Below, in pieces: positions 19,592 through 29,549 of a stretch of 37,067 nt of DNA. Every line of letters begins with the position of its first letter. The stretch's first letter is position 1. Origin of the DNA: Crocinitomicaceae bacterium (GTDB lineage Bacteria; Bacteroidota; Bacteroidia; Flavobacteriales_D; Crocinitomicaceae); the NCBI GenBank assembly GCA_030833265.1, contig JAURHO010000003.1:1-37067 (forward strand). Direction: 5' to 3'. The notes beneath the pieces were generated by a model that was not told the DNA's origin, did no database searches, and saw only the letters and a list, made by a program, of their open reading frames with translations. The position numbers were made by a program, and so were the translations under genes.

Positions 19592-20821
19592 TTAATTCAT
19601 TTTTGCTTGCAAGCCTCGGTCGAGTGCATCTAAAAACTCTTCGGTATATACATAGTGTTCGCCGTGGTTGACTTTGTTACCATGGATACAAACAGCAAGG
19701 TCTTTAGTCATGATGCCACTTTCTACGGTTTCAATACAAACACGCTCGAGTTCATTACAGAAATCAATAAGGGCTTGGTTGCCGTCTAGTTTTCCTCGGA
19801 AAGCTAAGCCGCGTGTCCAGGCAAAAATCGAAGCAATTGGGTTTGTGGAAGTCTTTTTGCCCGCTTGGTGATCGCGGTAGTGGCGCGTTACGGTGCCGTG
19901 TGCAGCTTCAGACTCCATGATTTGCCCATCTGGGGTAATTAATACAGAGGTCATGAGGCCTAAAGAACCAAATCCTTGAGCAACGGTGTCAGACTGAACG
20001 TCACCATCATAATTTTTACAAGCCCAAACGAAATTTCCATTCCATTTAAGAGCCGAAGCCACCATGTCATCGATAAGGCGGTGCTCATAAACGATGCCCG
20101 CTGCTTCAAATTGTGCTTTGAACTCTGCTTGATAGATTTCTTCAAAAATATCTTTGAAACGACCATCGTATTTTTTGAGGATGGTGTTTTTCGTAGAAAG
20201 ATATAATGGCCATTTTTTTGTTAAGGCCATATTGAAACAGCTTCTTGCAAAACCAGCAATGGATTCATCGGTGTTGTACATCGCCATACCAACGCCATCC
20301 CCTTTAAAGTTATAAACTTCAAAAGTTTGGGTTTCTCCACCATCTTCTGGTGTAAAGGTCATAGTGAGTTTTCCTTTTCCTTTGAAAACAGCATCAGTAG
20401 CGCGGTATTGATCACCAAATGCATGACGCCCAACAATAATTGGCGCGGTCCAGTTGGTAACTAAGCGCGGTACATTTTGCATGACGATTGGCTCGCGGAA
20501 GACAGTGCCATCAAGAATGTTTCTGATGGTTCCGTTTGGAGACTTCCACATTGACTTCAAGTTGAACTCTTGAACGCGTGCTTCGTCTGGTGTAATGGTG
20601 GCACATTTGATACCAACTTTATATTTTTTAATAGCCTCAGCTGCGTCAATGGTGATTTGATCATTGGTTTCATCGCGCTTTTCAATACCCAAGTCGTAGT
20701 ATTTAATATCTAGGTCAAGGTAAGGTAAAATGAGTTTGTCTTTGATGAATTTCCAAATGATACGGGTCATTTCATCGCCGTCGAGTTCTACTACTGGGTT
20801 GGCTACTTTAATTTTTGACAT
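19592..20821 (-). CDS. icd: NADP-dependent isocitrate dehydrogenase (eukaryotic-like homodimeric type)
   Basis: 409 aa; [68 protein letters not shown], closely resembling eukaryotic IDH1/2. Confidence 0.96.
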   Translation of the reverse strand: MSKIKVANPVVELDGDEMTRIIWKFIKDKLILPYLDLDIKYYDLGIEKRDETNDQITIDAAEAIKKYKVGIKCATITPDEARVQEFNLKSMWKSPNGTIRNILDGTVFREPIVMQNVPRLVTNWTAPIIVGRHAFGDQYRATDAVFKGKGKLTMTFTPEDGGETQTFEVYNFKGDGVGMAMYNTDESIAGFARSCFNMALTKKWPLYLSTKNTILKKYDGRFKDIFEEIYQAEFKAQFEAAGIVYEHRLIDDMVASALKWNGNFVWACKNYDGDVQSDTVAQGFGSLGLMTSVLITPDGQIMESEAAHGTVTRHYRDHQAGKKTSTNPIASIFAWTRGLAFRGKLDGNQALIDFCNELERVCIETVESGIMTKDLAVCIHGNKVNHGEHYVYTEEFLDALDRGLQAKMN

Positions 20822-20895
20822 GAGAATAATTTAAATGCAAAATTAGTGAATATTATGCTCTGCTTTAGGCAGGTTGCGTCAATATTTGATAAAGA

Positions 20896-22293
20896 TTAGT
20901 CCAACGAACCAATCATTTTTGATGGATCAACAATTTGATCGTACTCTTCTGCGCTAACATGACCCAAACCTACAGCGGCTTCTTTAAGTGTGGTGCCATT
21001 CTTGTGTGCATATTTAGCAATTTCAGCAGCTTTGTAGTAACCAATTTTTGTATTGAGTGCAGTAACCAACATTAAAGAGTTGTCAAGGTGTTGTTTGACA
21101 ACTGGCAAGTTTGCTTCAATACCCACAGCACAATTGTCGGCAAATGATACACAAGCGTCACCGATGAGGCGCGCAGATTGCAATACGTTTGCAGCAATGA
21201 CTGGTTTGAAAACATTGAGTTCAAAATGACCATTTGAACCAGCTACGCTAACGGTTACGTCATTACCCATTACTTGAGCACAAACCATGGTTAATGCTTC
21301 TGGTTGTGTTGGGTTGACTTTTCCTGGCATGATAGAAGAACCAGGTTCGTTGTCAGGGATGATGATTTCACCAATACCACAACGCGGGCCAGAAGAAAGC
21401 ATGCGGATGTCGTTCGCTATTTTCATCAGTGCAACAGCAGCTCTTTTTAGAGCACCAGATAATTCAACCATTGCGTCGTGTGCAGCAAGTGCTTCAAATT
21501 TATTGGCAGCAGTAATTAAAGGAAGGCCGGTGAAGTCGGCAATTTTTTTAGCGACCAAAACATCATAACCTTTCGGCGTATTTAAACCTGTTCCAACGGC
21601 AGTTCCTCCTAAAGCAAGCTCTGAAACAGCCACAAGCGCGTTGTTAATGGCGCGTACAGAATGATCAATTTGGGCAACGTAGCCACTAAATTCCTGTCCT
21701 AAAGTAAGTGGTGTGGCGTCCATGAAGTGGGTGCGGCCGGTCTTTACAATATCTTTAAATTGTTCAACTTTTCCTTGTAAAACATCACGCAAGTGTAAGA
21801 GCCCTGGAAGCGTAGTTTCTACTGTCATTTTGTAAGCAGCAATGTGCATGGCAGTAGGGTAGGTGTCGTTTGAACTTTGAGATTTGTTGACGTCATCATT
21901 TGGGTTGAGCGCTTTTTGCTCGTCTGATAATGAGCCACCCTGAATAACGTGTCCGCGATTGGCAATTACTTCATTACAGTTCATATTGGATTGCGTTCCG
22001 GAGCCAGTCTGCCAAATCACTAACGGAAACTCATCATTGTGTTGACCCGTTAGTATCTCATCACAGACTTTAGAAATCAAATCGCGTTTTTCAATAGGAA
22101 GCACTCCTAGGTCATGGTTGGCATGTGCCGCCGCTTTTTTAAGGTAGGCAAAGGCATGAATGATTTCAACAGGCATGGATCCTTCCGGACCGATTTTAAA
22201 GTTATTGCGCGAGCGTTCAGTTTGAGCGCCCCAATAGCGATGAGCTGGTACTTTTACCTCGCCCATGGTGTCTTTTTCAATGCGGAATTCCAT
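20896..22293 (-). CDS. fumC: Class II fumarate hydratase
   Basis: 465 aa; [80 protein letters not shown]. Confidence 0.97.
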   Translation of the reverse strand: MEFRIEKDTMGEVKVPAHRYWGAQTERSRNNFKIGPEGSMPVEIIHAFAYLKKAAAHANHDLGVLPIEKRDLISKVCDEILTGQHNDEFPLVIWQTGSGTQSNMNCNEVIANRGHVIQGGSLSDEQKALNPNDDVNKSQSSNDTYPTAMHIAAYKMTVETTLPGLLHLRDVLQGKVEQFKDIVKTGRTHFMDATPLTLGQEFSGYVAQIDHSVRAINNALVAVSELALGGTAVGTGLNTPKGYDVLVAKKIADFTGLPLITAANKFEALAAHDAMVELSGALKRAAVALMKIANDIRMLSSGPRCGIGEIIIPDNEPGSSIMPGKVNPTQPEALTMVCAQVMGNDVTVSVAGSNGHFELNVFKPVIAANVLQSARLIGDACVSFADNCAVGIEANLPVVKQHLDNSLMLVTALNTKIGYYKAAEIAKYAHKNGTTLKEAAVGLGHVSAEEYDQIVDPSKMIGSLD

Positions 22294-22299
22294 TTTTTC

Positions 22300-22328
22300 T
22301 TGTTTATAAATTAATTTGTGTAATTTTG
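22300..22328 (+). promoter_or_regulatory. Flavobacterium-type promoter for the small membrane protein gene
   Basis: TTG (22300-22302), 18-nt spacer, TAATTTTG (22321-22328); matches the Bacteroidota consensus TTG-N17-23-TAnnTTTG. Confidence 0.65.
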
Positions 22329-22358
22329 AACTGTTTTCAACTGCAAAAATAATAGAAG

Positions 22359-22514
22359 ATGAGCACTTTCGGTATTGTAATGTTTCTTTTAATCGGCGGA
22401 ATGGCCTTTTGGATGTTGTTCTTTTTATTGGGTTTCATCCTACCTTATTGGTTAACCCTTGGTCTTTTCGAACAACTTCGTCCAAAACGCATCTTTGACG
22501 AAAAATCGAAATAA
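22359..22514 (+). CDS. Small (51 aa) hydrophobic membrane protein, unknown function
   Basis: Own translation: [51 protein letters not shown]. Below the ORF-track length cut-off; preceded by a consensus promoter and followed by a terminator. Confidence 0.75.
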   Translation: MSTFGIVMFLLIGGMAFWMLFFLLGFILPYWLTLGLFEQLRPKRIFDEKSK

Positions 22515-22532
22515 CATTATTTCATTGAACCG

Positions 22533-22557
22533 AAAGCGCCAAAAGGCGCTTTTTTTA
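22533..22557 (+). terminator. Rho-independent terminator
   Basis: AAAGCGCC-AAAA-GGCGCTTT followed by a T run. Confidence 0.9.
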
Positions 22558-22618
22558 TGCCCAATTTTGGCATATTAAAATTCCTTAATTTCGAAGCATC
22601 AAAATCAACAACACAATC

Positions 22619-23575
22619 ATGGAAATCACACCAGAACTCAAAGAGAAACTTTCCTTACTTCATGAAAAATATGCAGCTCTAGGAGAAGACTTCAATGCTT
22701 ATCTAGAGGGTTTGTTATACGCTGATGTTACCACTTATTGGGATTACATCCAACTGGATACCCTATTAAGCCTTCAAAAGCCAAAAACCTCTTTTCCAGA
22801 CGAAGTGGTGTTTATTATGTATCATCAAATCACGGAGCTTTATTTCAAATTAGCACTTCGAGAGTTTGAGGCCTTGGGTAAAATAAAAGCGCCATCAAAA
22901 ACACACTTCATTGATCGCGTAGGCCGAATCAACCGTTATTTTGATGCGCTAGTCAAGAGTTTTGAAATCATGATTGACGGCATGGACCGCGACGAGTTTT
23001 TAAAATTCAGAATGAGTCTTTTGCCTGCGTCGGGTTTTCAGTCGGCACAATACCGTGAGATCGAGATTTTCAGCACAGATTTTATCAACCTCGTTGCAAA
23101 AGATAAGCGCGACGAATTGCGTTCTGAAAGCACAATCGAAAAACTTTTTGAACACATTTACTGGAAGGCGGGCGCTACAGAAGTGGCAACGGGTAAAAAA
23201 ACACTTACTCTAATTCAGTTTGAAGAGAAATATAAAGATCAATTTATAGCACTCGGTGAAAAATGCCAAGACAAAAACCTATGGCAAGTTTACTTAAGAC
23301 TTTCTAAAGAAGATCAGCAAGACGAACTAGTTAAAAATGCGCTGCGACAAAACGACATTAATGTCAATATCAATTGGCCATTGGCACATTATAAATCGGC
23401 GGTTCGTTATTTAGCTCGAAAAGACCAAGATGTAGCCGCAACAGGCGGAACCAATTGGCAAAAATACCTGCCGCCACGTTTTCAAAAACGCATTTTTTAT
23501 CCAACGTTGTGGTCACAAGAAGAGCACCAAAATTGGGGAAAAGCATGGGTAGAAGACATGCTTCAAAAGGGCTAA
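22619..23575 (+). CDS. Tryptophan 2,3-dioxygenase family protein
   Basis: 318 aa; YADVTTYWDYIQLDTLLSLQKPKTSFPDEVVFIMYHQITELYFKL, RMSLLPASGFQSAQYREIEIFSTD. Confidence 0.93.
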   Translation: MEITPELKEKLSLLHEKYAALGEDFNAYLEGLLYADVTTYWDYIQLDTLLSLQKPKTSFPDEVVFIMYHQITELYFKLALREFEALGKIKAPSKTHFIDRVGRINRYFDALVKSFEIMIDGMDRDEFLKFRMSLLPASGFQSAQYREIEIFSTDFINLVAKDKRDELRSESTIEKLFEHIYWKAGATEVATGKKTLTLIQFEEKYKDQFIALGEKCQDKNLWQVYLRLSKEDQQDELVKNALRQNDINVNINWPLAHYKSAVRYLARKDQDVAATGGTNWQKYLPPRFQKRIFYPTLWSQEEHQNWGKAWVEDMLQKG

Positions 23576-25306
23576 TCAGATGGCTTTCAAGTAAATTTTA
23601 GAGAAGTCTACGATTCCAGATTCGGATAATTCAAATCCCCGCACGGACAACTTATTGAGCACAAAGAAATCTTCTGTATAAATCGGAACAAGTGCGTAGT
23701 CGTTTATGATTTCATTTTCGCAGATTTTTTGAGAAAATTTGTGCATTTTACTTTGATCATCAGCAAAAATCGAGGCCAAATAAAATTGATCAATGGCTTT
23801 GTTTTTATAAAACAATGGCTTTTGTGCGGCGCTATAAAAAAGCCTCAAATAAGACTCCTCGCCCGGATAATCACCTACCCATCCTCCTCGCCAGATGTCT
23901 ATTTTGGTGTTATAAAGGTTATCACTAACACTGCTGCTATAAATTAACCTGAGCCGGATTCCTAAATTTTGAAGTAACATTTGCTGAACAGCCCGGCACC
24001 ATGCTGCAGCAACCGAGTTGTTTGGCCCACCAACAGCCAAAGAAAGAACTGGAAACTTTCTTCGCGCTGAATAACCAGCTTTAACTAACAGAGCTTTTGC
24101 TTCAGTATTTTTATCTGCTTGACTTCTGAGTTTTAGTTCATTTTGAGCTGCAATTAATAACTCATTCCGAAATCCTTTTCTTTCCGGAATGAATTGGCCG
24201 ATCATTGGGCTGCCTTCTCCGTTCAGATCATTGGTGCAGATCGACCTTTGATCTATAGCCAAACTAATTGCTTTTCTAACCAACTTGTTTTGCAATGGCC
24301 CGCGCATAGCATTGAAATAAAGATAGTGTATCTTGGAAGAGGGCTTGATATACACTTCGTGAAGTGGGTTTTTGCCTTTTTGTGCATCTTGAAGTGTACC
24401 AAAAGCAGCAGGCAGTTGATTGACCGGCAAATCAAATAATAAATCACTGCGATTTTCAGAGAAAAGGCGGTGCTCTATAGAGCTTGAAACGCCTGTAAAA
24501 ACCTCCACTTCTTCTAAATAGGGAAGTTGGTTGCCGTATTTATCTTTTTTCCAATAGGCTTTGTTGCGCTTGAAAAGAAGCCGCCCTTCTTCCTTGGTTT
24601 CTAGATAAAATGCCCCAGTTCCGACAGGGTGATCGACCAAATTATCTTTATAATAGTCACCCGCTTTTTTGCTTAAAACCCCCAAACTATTGTTTGAAAG
24701 CAAAGGTAAAAAATGGTTGTATGGCCCAGTGAGTTGTATGCTTAGGGTGTGTTTGTCTTTAACCTTGATACCACTAACCGTTTTATCAAACGGAGAATCG
24801 TTCGCTTCATAATAAGCTTGCGCCCCTTGAATAAGCCCAATTAATAAATGACTTTGTTGGTTAAATGGCTGTGAAGAGCAAGCATAACTGAGTGTAAAGG
24901 CAAGGTCTTCCGCGGTGAGTTCTTGAGATTCAAAACGAAAACAAGCATCATCGGAAAAATAGATGTGCTTTTTTAGTTCGATTGTTATTTGTCTTTTGTC
25001 TGCCGAAACCTTGATGCGTTTTGCCAAGTTATAGGCCCAGCCCTTACTGTTGTCTGAAGCCAAAAGTACAGGCTCAAATACCAACTGTTGTACACGATGG
25101 TAATCGAGTGTGTTGGAAGAGAGAGGAAAAAGTGCTTGAAAACGTTCTGCACTGCTAAACCGGAGCTTTCCGCCGTAAACTACAGGCCCATTTGCTGCAG
25201 GTCTTTGCCATGGAAAAAACCAGAGCCCAGCGAATAAAATGACACAAGCAAGGCCGATCCATATAAGGGGCTTTCGCTTAATTTTAGGATGGCTCTCTTG
25301 GCCCAA
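23576..25306 (-). CDS. ABC transporter substrate-binding protein, family 5 (peptide/OppA-like)
   Basis: 576 aa; N-terminal membrane anchor; LRFSSAERFQALFPLSSNTLDYHRVQQLVFEPV, DHPVGTGAFYL, VRKAISLAIDQRSI typical of SBP_bac_5. Confidence 0.88.
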   Translation of the reverse strand: MGQESHPKIKRKPLIWIGLACVILFAGLWFFPWQRPAANGPVVYGGKLRFSSAERFQALFPLSSNTLDYHRVQQLVFEPVLLASDNSKGWAYNLAKRIKVSADKRQITIELKKHIYFSDDACFRFESQELTAEDLAFTLSYACSSQPFNQQSHLLIGLIQGAQAYYEANDSPFDKTVSGIKVKDKHTLSIQLTGPYNHFLPLLSNNSLGVLSKKAGDYYKDNLVDHPVGTGAFYLETKEEGRLLFKRNKAYWKKDKYGNQLPYLEEVEVFTGVSSSIEHRLFSENRSDLLFDLPVNQLPAAFGTLQDAQKGKNPLHEVYIKPSSKIHYLYFNAMRGPLQNKLVRKAISLAIDQRSICTNDLNGEGSPMIGQFIPERKGFRNELLIAAQNELKLRSQADKNTEAKALLVKAGYSARRKFPVLSLAVGGPNNSVAAAWCRAVQQMLLQNLGIRLRLIYSSSVSDNLYNTKIDIWRGGWVGDYPGEESYLRLFYSAAQKPLFYKNKAIDQFYLASIFADDQSKMHKFSQKICENEIINDYALVPIYTEDFFVLNKLSVRGFELSESGIVDFSKIYLKAI

Positions 25307-25310
25307 TAGC

Positions 25311-27572
25311 TTATTTTTTATTTGCTAATTGCAGAAATCCGTGGCCCTTTACCTCTTGACCATTGATACCCGTAGCAACATATGTGTAGAAGTAAGTGCC
25401 TTCGGTTGCTAGTTGGCCGTCAATGGTGCCATCCCATGCAGGATTGTTATTGATGAGGTCCACAGAACTTCTGTCGAAAACAACATTACCCCATCTGTTG
25501 AGGATGGTTAATTGAAGCGTCGTTACATTCTTAGTATTTAAATAGAATGCTTCGTTGTTGTTGTCAAGGTTAGGCGTGAAAACATTTGGTGCAATTACAA
25601 CAGGTTCAGGAATGATACAAGTTCCGTCATCAACAGTCGCTTCCGGGTTGTAATTAATGGCTTCTGGATTTGTACACCCACAAATAAACACGGTGATGGT
25701 TGTGCTTGCCTGATCTGTACATTGTGCACCCTGAAGAGCTGTTAGTGAAACAACATAAGAGCCTTGTGAGGCGTCATAACTCATACTAACAGGGCCAGCT
25801 GAATTCGAAGTTTGTCCGTTTCCAAAATCCCAAGCATAGGTTTGTGCGTTTTGACTGGTATTTGTAAATGTGACATTTAGCGTTTGACAACCCTCCGTAA
25901 TAGAGGCGCTGAATTCTGCAACTGGCGGATCTAATAAATCTACAAAAGCGCTGTCAGATACAGAACACACGTTGTCTTCAACGGTAATGTAATACCAGCC
26001 AGAAGGAATGTTTTGCCATACTGATGCGTCAATGAAACCGTTCGGGCCCGGGCCTGTCCAGGTGTATTGTGGCACCCCTTGAAGGCCAGTTGCTTGAACC
26101 GAAACATAACCAGTTGGCACACAGGTCGAAGGACCAATGTAAATGGTATCAATTGCCAATGTCTGATTCATGGTGATGGTCACGGTATCTGTTTGGGTAA
26201 AGTTACAGTTGTCGGTTGCCGTTACTAAATAGTACATGGACCCGTTTTGGCTAATGCCAACCGAAATAGAGTCATTGGTTCCGAGTGGGACGCCCACCAG
26301 GTTTTCCCAGGAATAACTATACGGCGCATAGCCACCAGAGGCACTTGCAGCCAACCAAACGCTATCTGTGGCACAGAACACTGTTGGGTTATTGCCGCTG
26401 ATGTTAATGATAGGGCCCTCACCAATGTAAATAGTGCCTGAGGAGGTGATGGTGTCACCGCACGGGTTGATCAATTGAACAGTAATAACTACTGATTCAA
26501 AACCTTCATTGATGCCGTCTTGAGTTGGTGTCAAGTTAATGACAACCGTATCTTCTCCTGGTAAAAAAGTAATTGGGTTAGGGAGGGTGTTGTAGTCAAT
26601 ACCTTGCTGTGCAACGCCGCCAATGGTATAATTGATAATTAATGTATCGTTAAGTTGGCCAGCAGGGCGTGTAAAAATGAAGTCAGCGTAGGTACAACCT
26701 TCAATAATTGTGGTGTCACCCGAAACGGTTGCAACAGCAACATCTACAGCGGCAGAACTAAATGAACCCGCCTGTAAGAAAACCCCAGAGTCATAAGATT
26801 GGTCACCTACATTGGAAATCGCGAGCTTAATGTGGTAAAGTTGGTTACACTGAACACTGGCAGCAGCAGTTAATAAGACCGTTGTGCCATCGTATTGAAT
26901 CGCGTCTCCGTAAGTTAAAGTAGAAGAAGCTTCATTGAATACGTAATATTGCGTGTTATTGGCATCACCCACATTATTAATGGTAACAGGGATACCGCCG
27001 GGAATGGTGGCAATATTGGCACCACCGTTAGGATAACCCGCTAATACGTATGGACCTGAAATACCAGGGCCCCAAAGGAAAAGTCCAAATGCATCATTGA
27101 AAGAGGAGGGTGAAAATTCAGGATACTCATCAGAACCAAACATGTAGTTAAAATTCAAGGTATCACCTGAAGGGATAAAGTCAAATTCTAAGACAACCCC
27201 ATTGGTTACACTACCCGCTGCGATGTCATTCAGATGTGGGTCTGTAGATACAGATGATGTTGGAGGATTATTATTTGTAAAGGATGTTCCGCTGTTTGGC
27301 CCTACCGCAGCTGAGGCATTTCCGGTCGTTAAAATGAGACCGTTGTTGATAGGAAACAAAGGGTTTGTATTGGTAAAATAACCCACATTTCCTTGTGCGG
27401 TATTTGCCAAGGCTGGGTTACCATTGATGGTAACATTGAAGGCAGTTACACCAAAACCGAGCAAGACGTTGTCCACTAGTTGTTGTGGTGTTTGTGTTGT
27501 AGCAACTGAAATTGGCTGGGCAAAAGCCGCACCCAATGAAAAGATCATGAGGAATTGTAGTAAGTGTTTCAT
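25311..27572 (-). CDS. Secreted protein with choice-of-anchor L domain, PKD domain and T9SS type B C-terminal sorting domain
   Basis: Signal peptide MKHLLQFLMIFSLGAAFAQ; FNYMFGSDEYPEF anchor-L motif; PKD repeat AYAWDFGNGQ; C-terminus PNVFTPNLDNNNEAFYLNTKNVTTLQLTILNRWGNVVFD...GTYFYTYVA. Start set at 27572. Confidence 0.92.
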   Translation of the reverse strand: MKHLLQFLMIFSLGAAFAQPISVATTQTPQQLVDNVLLGFGVTAFNVTINGNPALANTAQGNVGYFTNTNPLFPINNGLILTTGNASAAVGPNSGTSFTNNNPPTSSVSTDPHLNDIAAGSVTNGVVLEFDFIPSGDTLNFNYMFGSDEYPEFSPSSFNDAFGLFLWGPGISGPYVLAGYPNGGANIATIPGGIPVTINNVGDANNTQYYVFNEASSTLTYGDAIQYDGTTVLLTAAASVQCNQLYHIKLAISNVGDQSYDSGVFLQAGSFSSAAVDVAVATVSGDTTIIEGCTYADFIFTRPAGQLNDTLIINYTIGGVAQQGIDYNTLPNPITFLPGEDTVVINLTPTQDGINEGFESVVITVQLINPCGDTITSSGTIYIGEGPIINISGNNPTVFCATDSVWLAASASGGYAPYSYSWENLVGVPLGTNDSISVGISQNGSMYYLVTATDNCNFTQTDTVTITMNQTLAIDTIYIGPSTCVPTGYVSVQATGLQGVPQYTWTGPGPNGFIDASVWQNIPSGWYYITVEDNVCSVSDSAFVDLLDPPVAEFSASITEGCQTLNVTFTNTSQNAQTYAWDFGNGQTSNSAGPVSMSYDASQGSYVVSLTALQGAQCTDQASTTITVFICGCTNPEAINYNPEATVDDGTCIIPEPVVIAPNVFTPNLDNNNEAFYLNTKNVTTLQLTILNRWGNVVFDRSSVDLINNNPAWDGTIDGQLATEGTYFYTYVATGINGQEVKGHGFLQLANKK

Positions 27573-27621
27573 ATGCGCAAGTTGTCGGTTAGACGCTTTT
27601 CTAAGCAAATTAGTTGCAATA

Positions 27622-27650
27622 CAAAATTAATATAATCAACGACGTAGCAA
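27622..27650 (-). promoter_or_regulatory. Flavobacterium-type promoter for the T9SS cargo gene
   Basis: Minus strand TTG-N18-TAATTTTG (CAA at 27648-27650, CAAAATTA at 27622-27629). Confidence 0.65.
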
Positions 27651-27690
27651 AACACCGCGATTTTTCGCAACTTTGATACATTGAAATATT

Positions 27691-29073
27691 ATGGAAAAAA
27701 CACAGCAATTTATAGGACAAAACAAAGACAAATTTGTCTCTGAACTCTTCGATTTACTTCGCATTCCTTCAGTATCTGCAGACCCTGCTTTTCAAAATGA
27801 TGTCAAGGCTTGTGCTGAACATTTAGCGAAGCATTTTAAACAAATCGGCCTCGATGAGGTAGCGATTTATCCTACGGCAGGGCACCCAATTGTTTACGCT
27901 GAAAAAATCCTTGACTCAGCATTGCCAACTGTTTTAGTTTATGGTCATTATGATGTGCAGCCAGCAGACCCGCTTGAATTGTGGCACAGCCCTGCATTTG
28001 AGCCAGTAATTAAAACAACCGAAATACATCCAGAAGGAGCCATTTTTGCCAGAGGCGCTTGTGACGACAAGGGGCAATTTTTTATGCATGTAAAAGCACT
28101 TGAGGCTATGCTAAAAAGTCAAGAGCTTCCTTGTAATGTCAAACTCATGATTGAAGGTGAGGAAGAAATTGGCAGCCCAAACCTTGCCATTTTTGTCAAA
28201 GAAAATAAGACAAAATTAAAAGCCGACATTATCTTGGTTTCTGACACAGGCATGTTGGCCAATGACGTGCCGTCCATTACCACAGGCTTGCGCGGCCTCA
28301 GCTATGTTGAAGTAGAAGTCACGGGCCCTAACCGAGATTTACACTCTGGTTTATATGGCGGTTGCGTGGCGAACCCGATCAATATTTTGACGCAAATGAT
28401 TGCGAGTCTGCACGATGAAAACAACCACATTACCATTCCAGGTTTTTATGATAAGGTGCAGGAGCTCACCCCTGCAGACCGCGCTGAAATGGCCAAGGCC
28501 CCTTATTCAGAATCTGCTTATTGTCAGGCCTTAGATATTAAAGAAACACACGGCGAAGCCGGATACAGCACCATGGAACGCGGCTCAATCCGACCAACCC
28601 TTGACGTCAATGGCATTTGGGGTGGCTACACAGGTGAGGGCGCCAAGACCGTGATTGCTTCCAAAGCATTTGCAAAAATTTCCATGCGCTTGGTACCAGA
28701 CCAAGACCCAGTAGAAATCACCAAATTGTTCCAAGATCATTTTGAAAAAATTGCCCCAAACAGTGTTCGCGTAAAAGTATTGCCTCATCATGGCGGAGAA
28801 CCGGTTGTTACACCAACAGATTCTTTTGCTTACGACGCTGCGGCGCGTGCCTATGAGCAAACTTTTGGCAAAAGACCTATTCCTGTAAGAAGCGGCGGCA
28901 GCATTCCAATTATTGCCATGTTTGAACAAGAACTCGGCCTCAAAACTATCCTGATGGGCTTTGGCCTTGACAGCGATGCCATTCATAGCCCGAACGAACA
29001 TTATGGCTTATTCAATTTCTATAAAGGCATTGAAACCATCCCGTATTTTTTCAAAAATTTTAGTCAACAATAA
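27691..29073 (+). CDS. Dipeptidase, M20/M25/M40 metallopeptidase family
   Basis: 460 aa; VLVYGHYDVQPADPLELW, FARGACDDKGQFFMH, MIEGEEEIGSPNL, DLHSGLYGG. Confidence 0.95.
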   Translation: MEKTQQFIGQNKDKFVSELFDLLRIPSVSADPAFQNDVKACAEHLAKHFKQIGLDEVAIYPTAGHPIVYAEKILDSALPTVLVYGHYDVQPADPLELWHSPAFEPVIKTTEIHPEGAIFARGACDDKGQFFMHVKALEAMLKSQELPCNVKLMIEGEEEIGSPNLAIFVKENKTKLKADIILVSDTGMLANDVPSITTGLRGLSYVEVEVTGPNRDLHSGLYGGCVANPINILTQMIASLHDENNHITIPGFYDKVQELTPADRAEMAKAPYSESAYCQALDIKETHGEAGYSTMERGSIRPTLDVNGIWGGYTGEGAKTVIASKAFAKISMRLVPDQDPVEITKLFQDHFEKIAPNSVRVKVLPHHGGEPVVTPTDSFAYDAAARAYEQTFGKRPIPVRSGGSIPIIAMFEQELGLKTILMGFGLDSDAIHSPNEHYGLFNFYKGIETIPYFFKNFSQQ

Positions 29074-29075
29074 AA

Positions 29076-29549
29076 ATGTTTAAACAACTTTTATTCATCT
29101 CGTTAGGCCTTCTTTTATTTTCTTGCGCCAGCCTAGAAGAGCCAATAGAACTTGTGAGTTATGATGGCTCTGAGATCAAGCAATTTAATGGCCAAATAGT
29201 GCAGTTTAGCGCGACTTTCCACGTACAAAATAAGCTATTTGTACCCGTCAAAATGAAGCCGGGTTCTTTTGAAATTTTTGTAGAGCAACAGAAAATTGGA
29301 AATCTGTACTTGGATCAACCAATAAAACTCAAGGCCCGAAAAGAAACAGCTTTAAAAGTGCCTTTGCGCCTGATTCCTGAACCGGGTTTCATGACCACGC
29401 TTTATAAGTCGGCCAAAAAACCAGAGGTTCAAGCCAAAATAAGTGGTTATCCAAAAGTAGGCGTCTTTTTTATCTATAAAACACTTCCCGTTTCGAAAGA
29501 AACCACCTTACAACCCCAACAGTTTCTTCCCAACCTCCCTGTATTCTGA
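29076..29549 (+). CDS. Putative lipoprotein, LEA14-like type
   Basis: 157 aa; lipobox LLLFSC; KMKPGSFEIFVEQQKIGNLYLDQPIKLKARKETALKVPLRL resembles LEA type-2 / WHy-like domains. Confidence 0.6.
   Translation: MFKQLLFISLGLLLFSCASLEEPIELVSYDGSEIKQFNGQIVQFSATFHVQNKLFVPVKMKPGSFEIFVEQQKIGNLYLDQPIKLKARKETALKVPLRLIPEPGFMTTLYKSAKKPEVQAKISGYPKVGVFFIYKTLPVSKETTLQPQQFLPNLPVF

Noticed and set aside
22316-22498. 60-aa plus-strand ORF ([18 protein letters not shown]...)
   Set aside because: Overlaps out of frame with the better-supported 51-aa membrane protein and starts upstream of the inferred transcription start.
28585-29001. 138-aa minus-strand ORF opposite the M20 dipeptidase
   Set aside because: Fully antisense to a clearly recognised gene, with low-complexity/atypical composition; shadow ORF.
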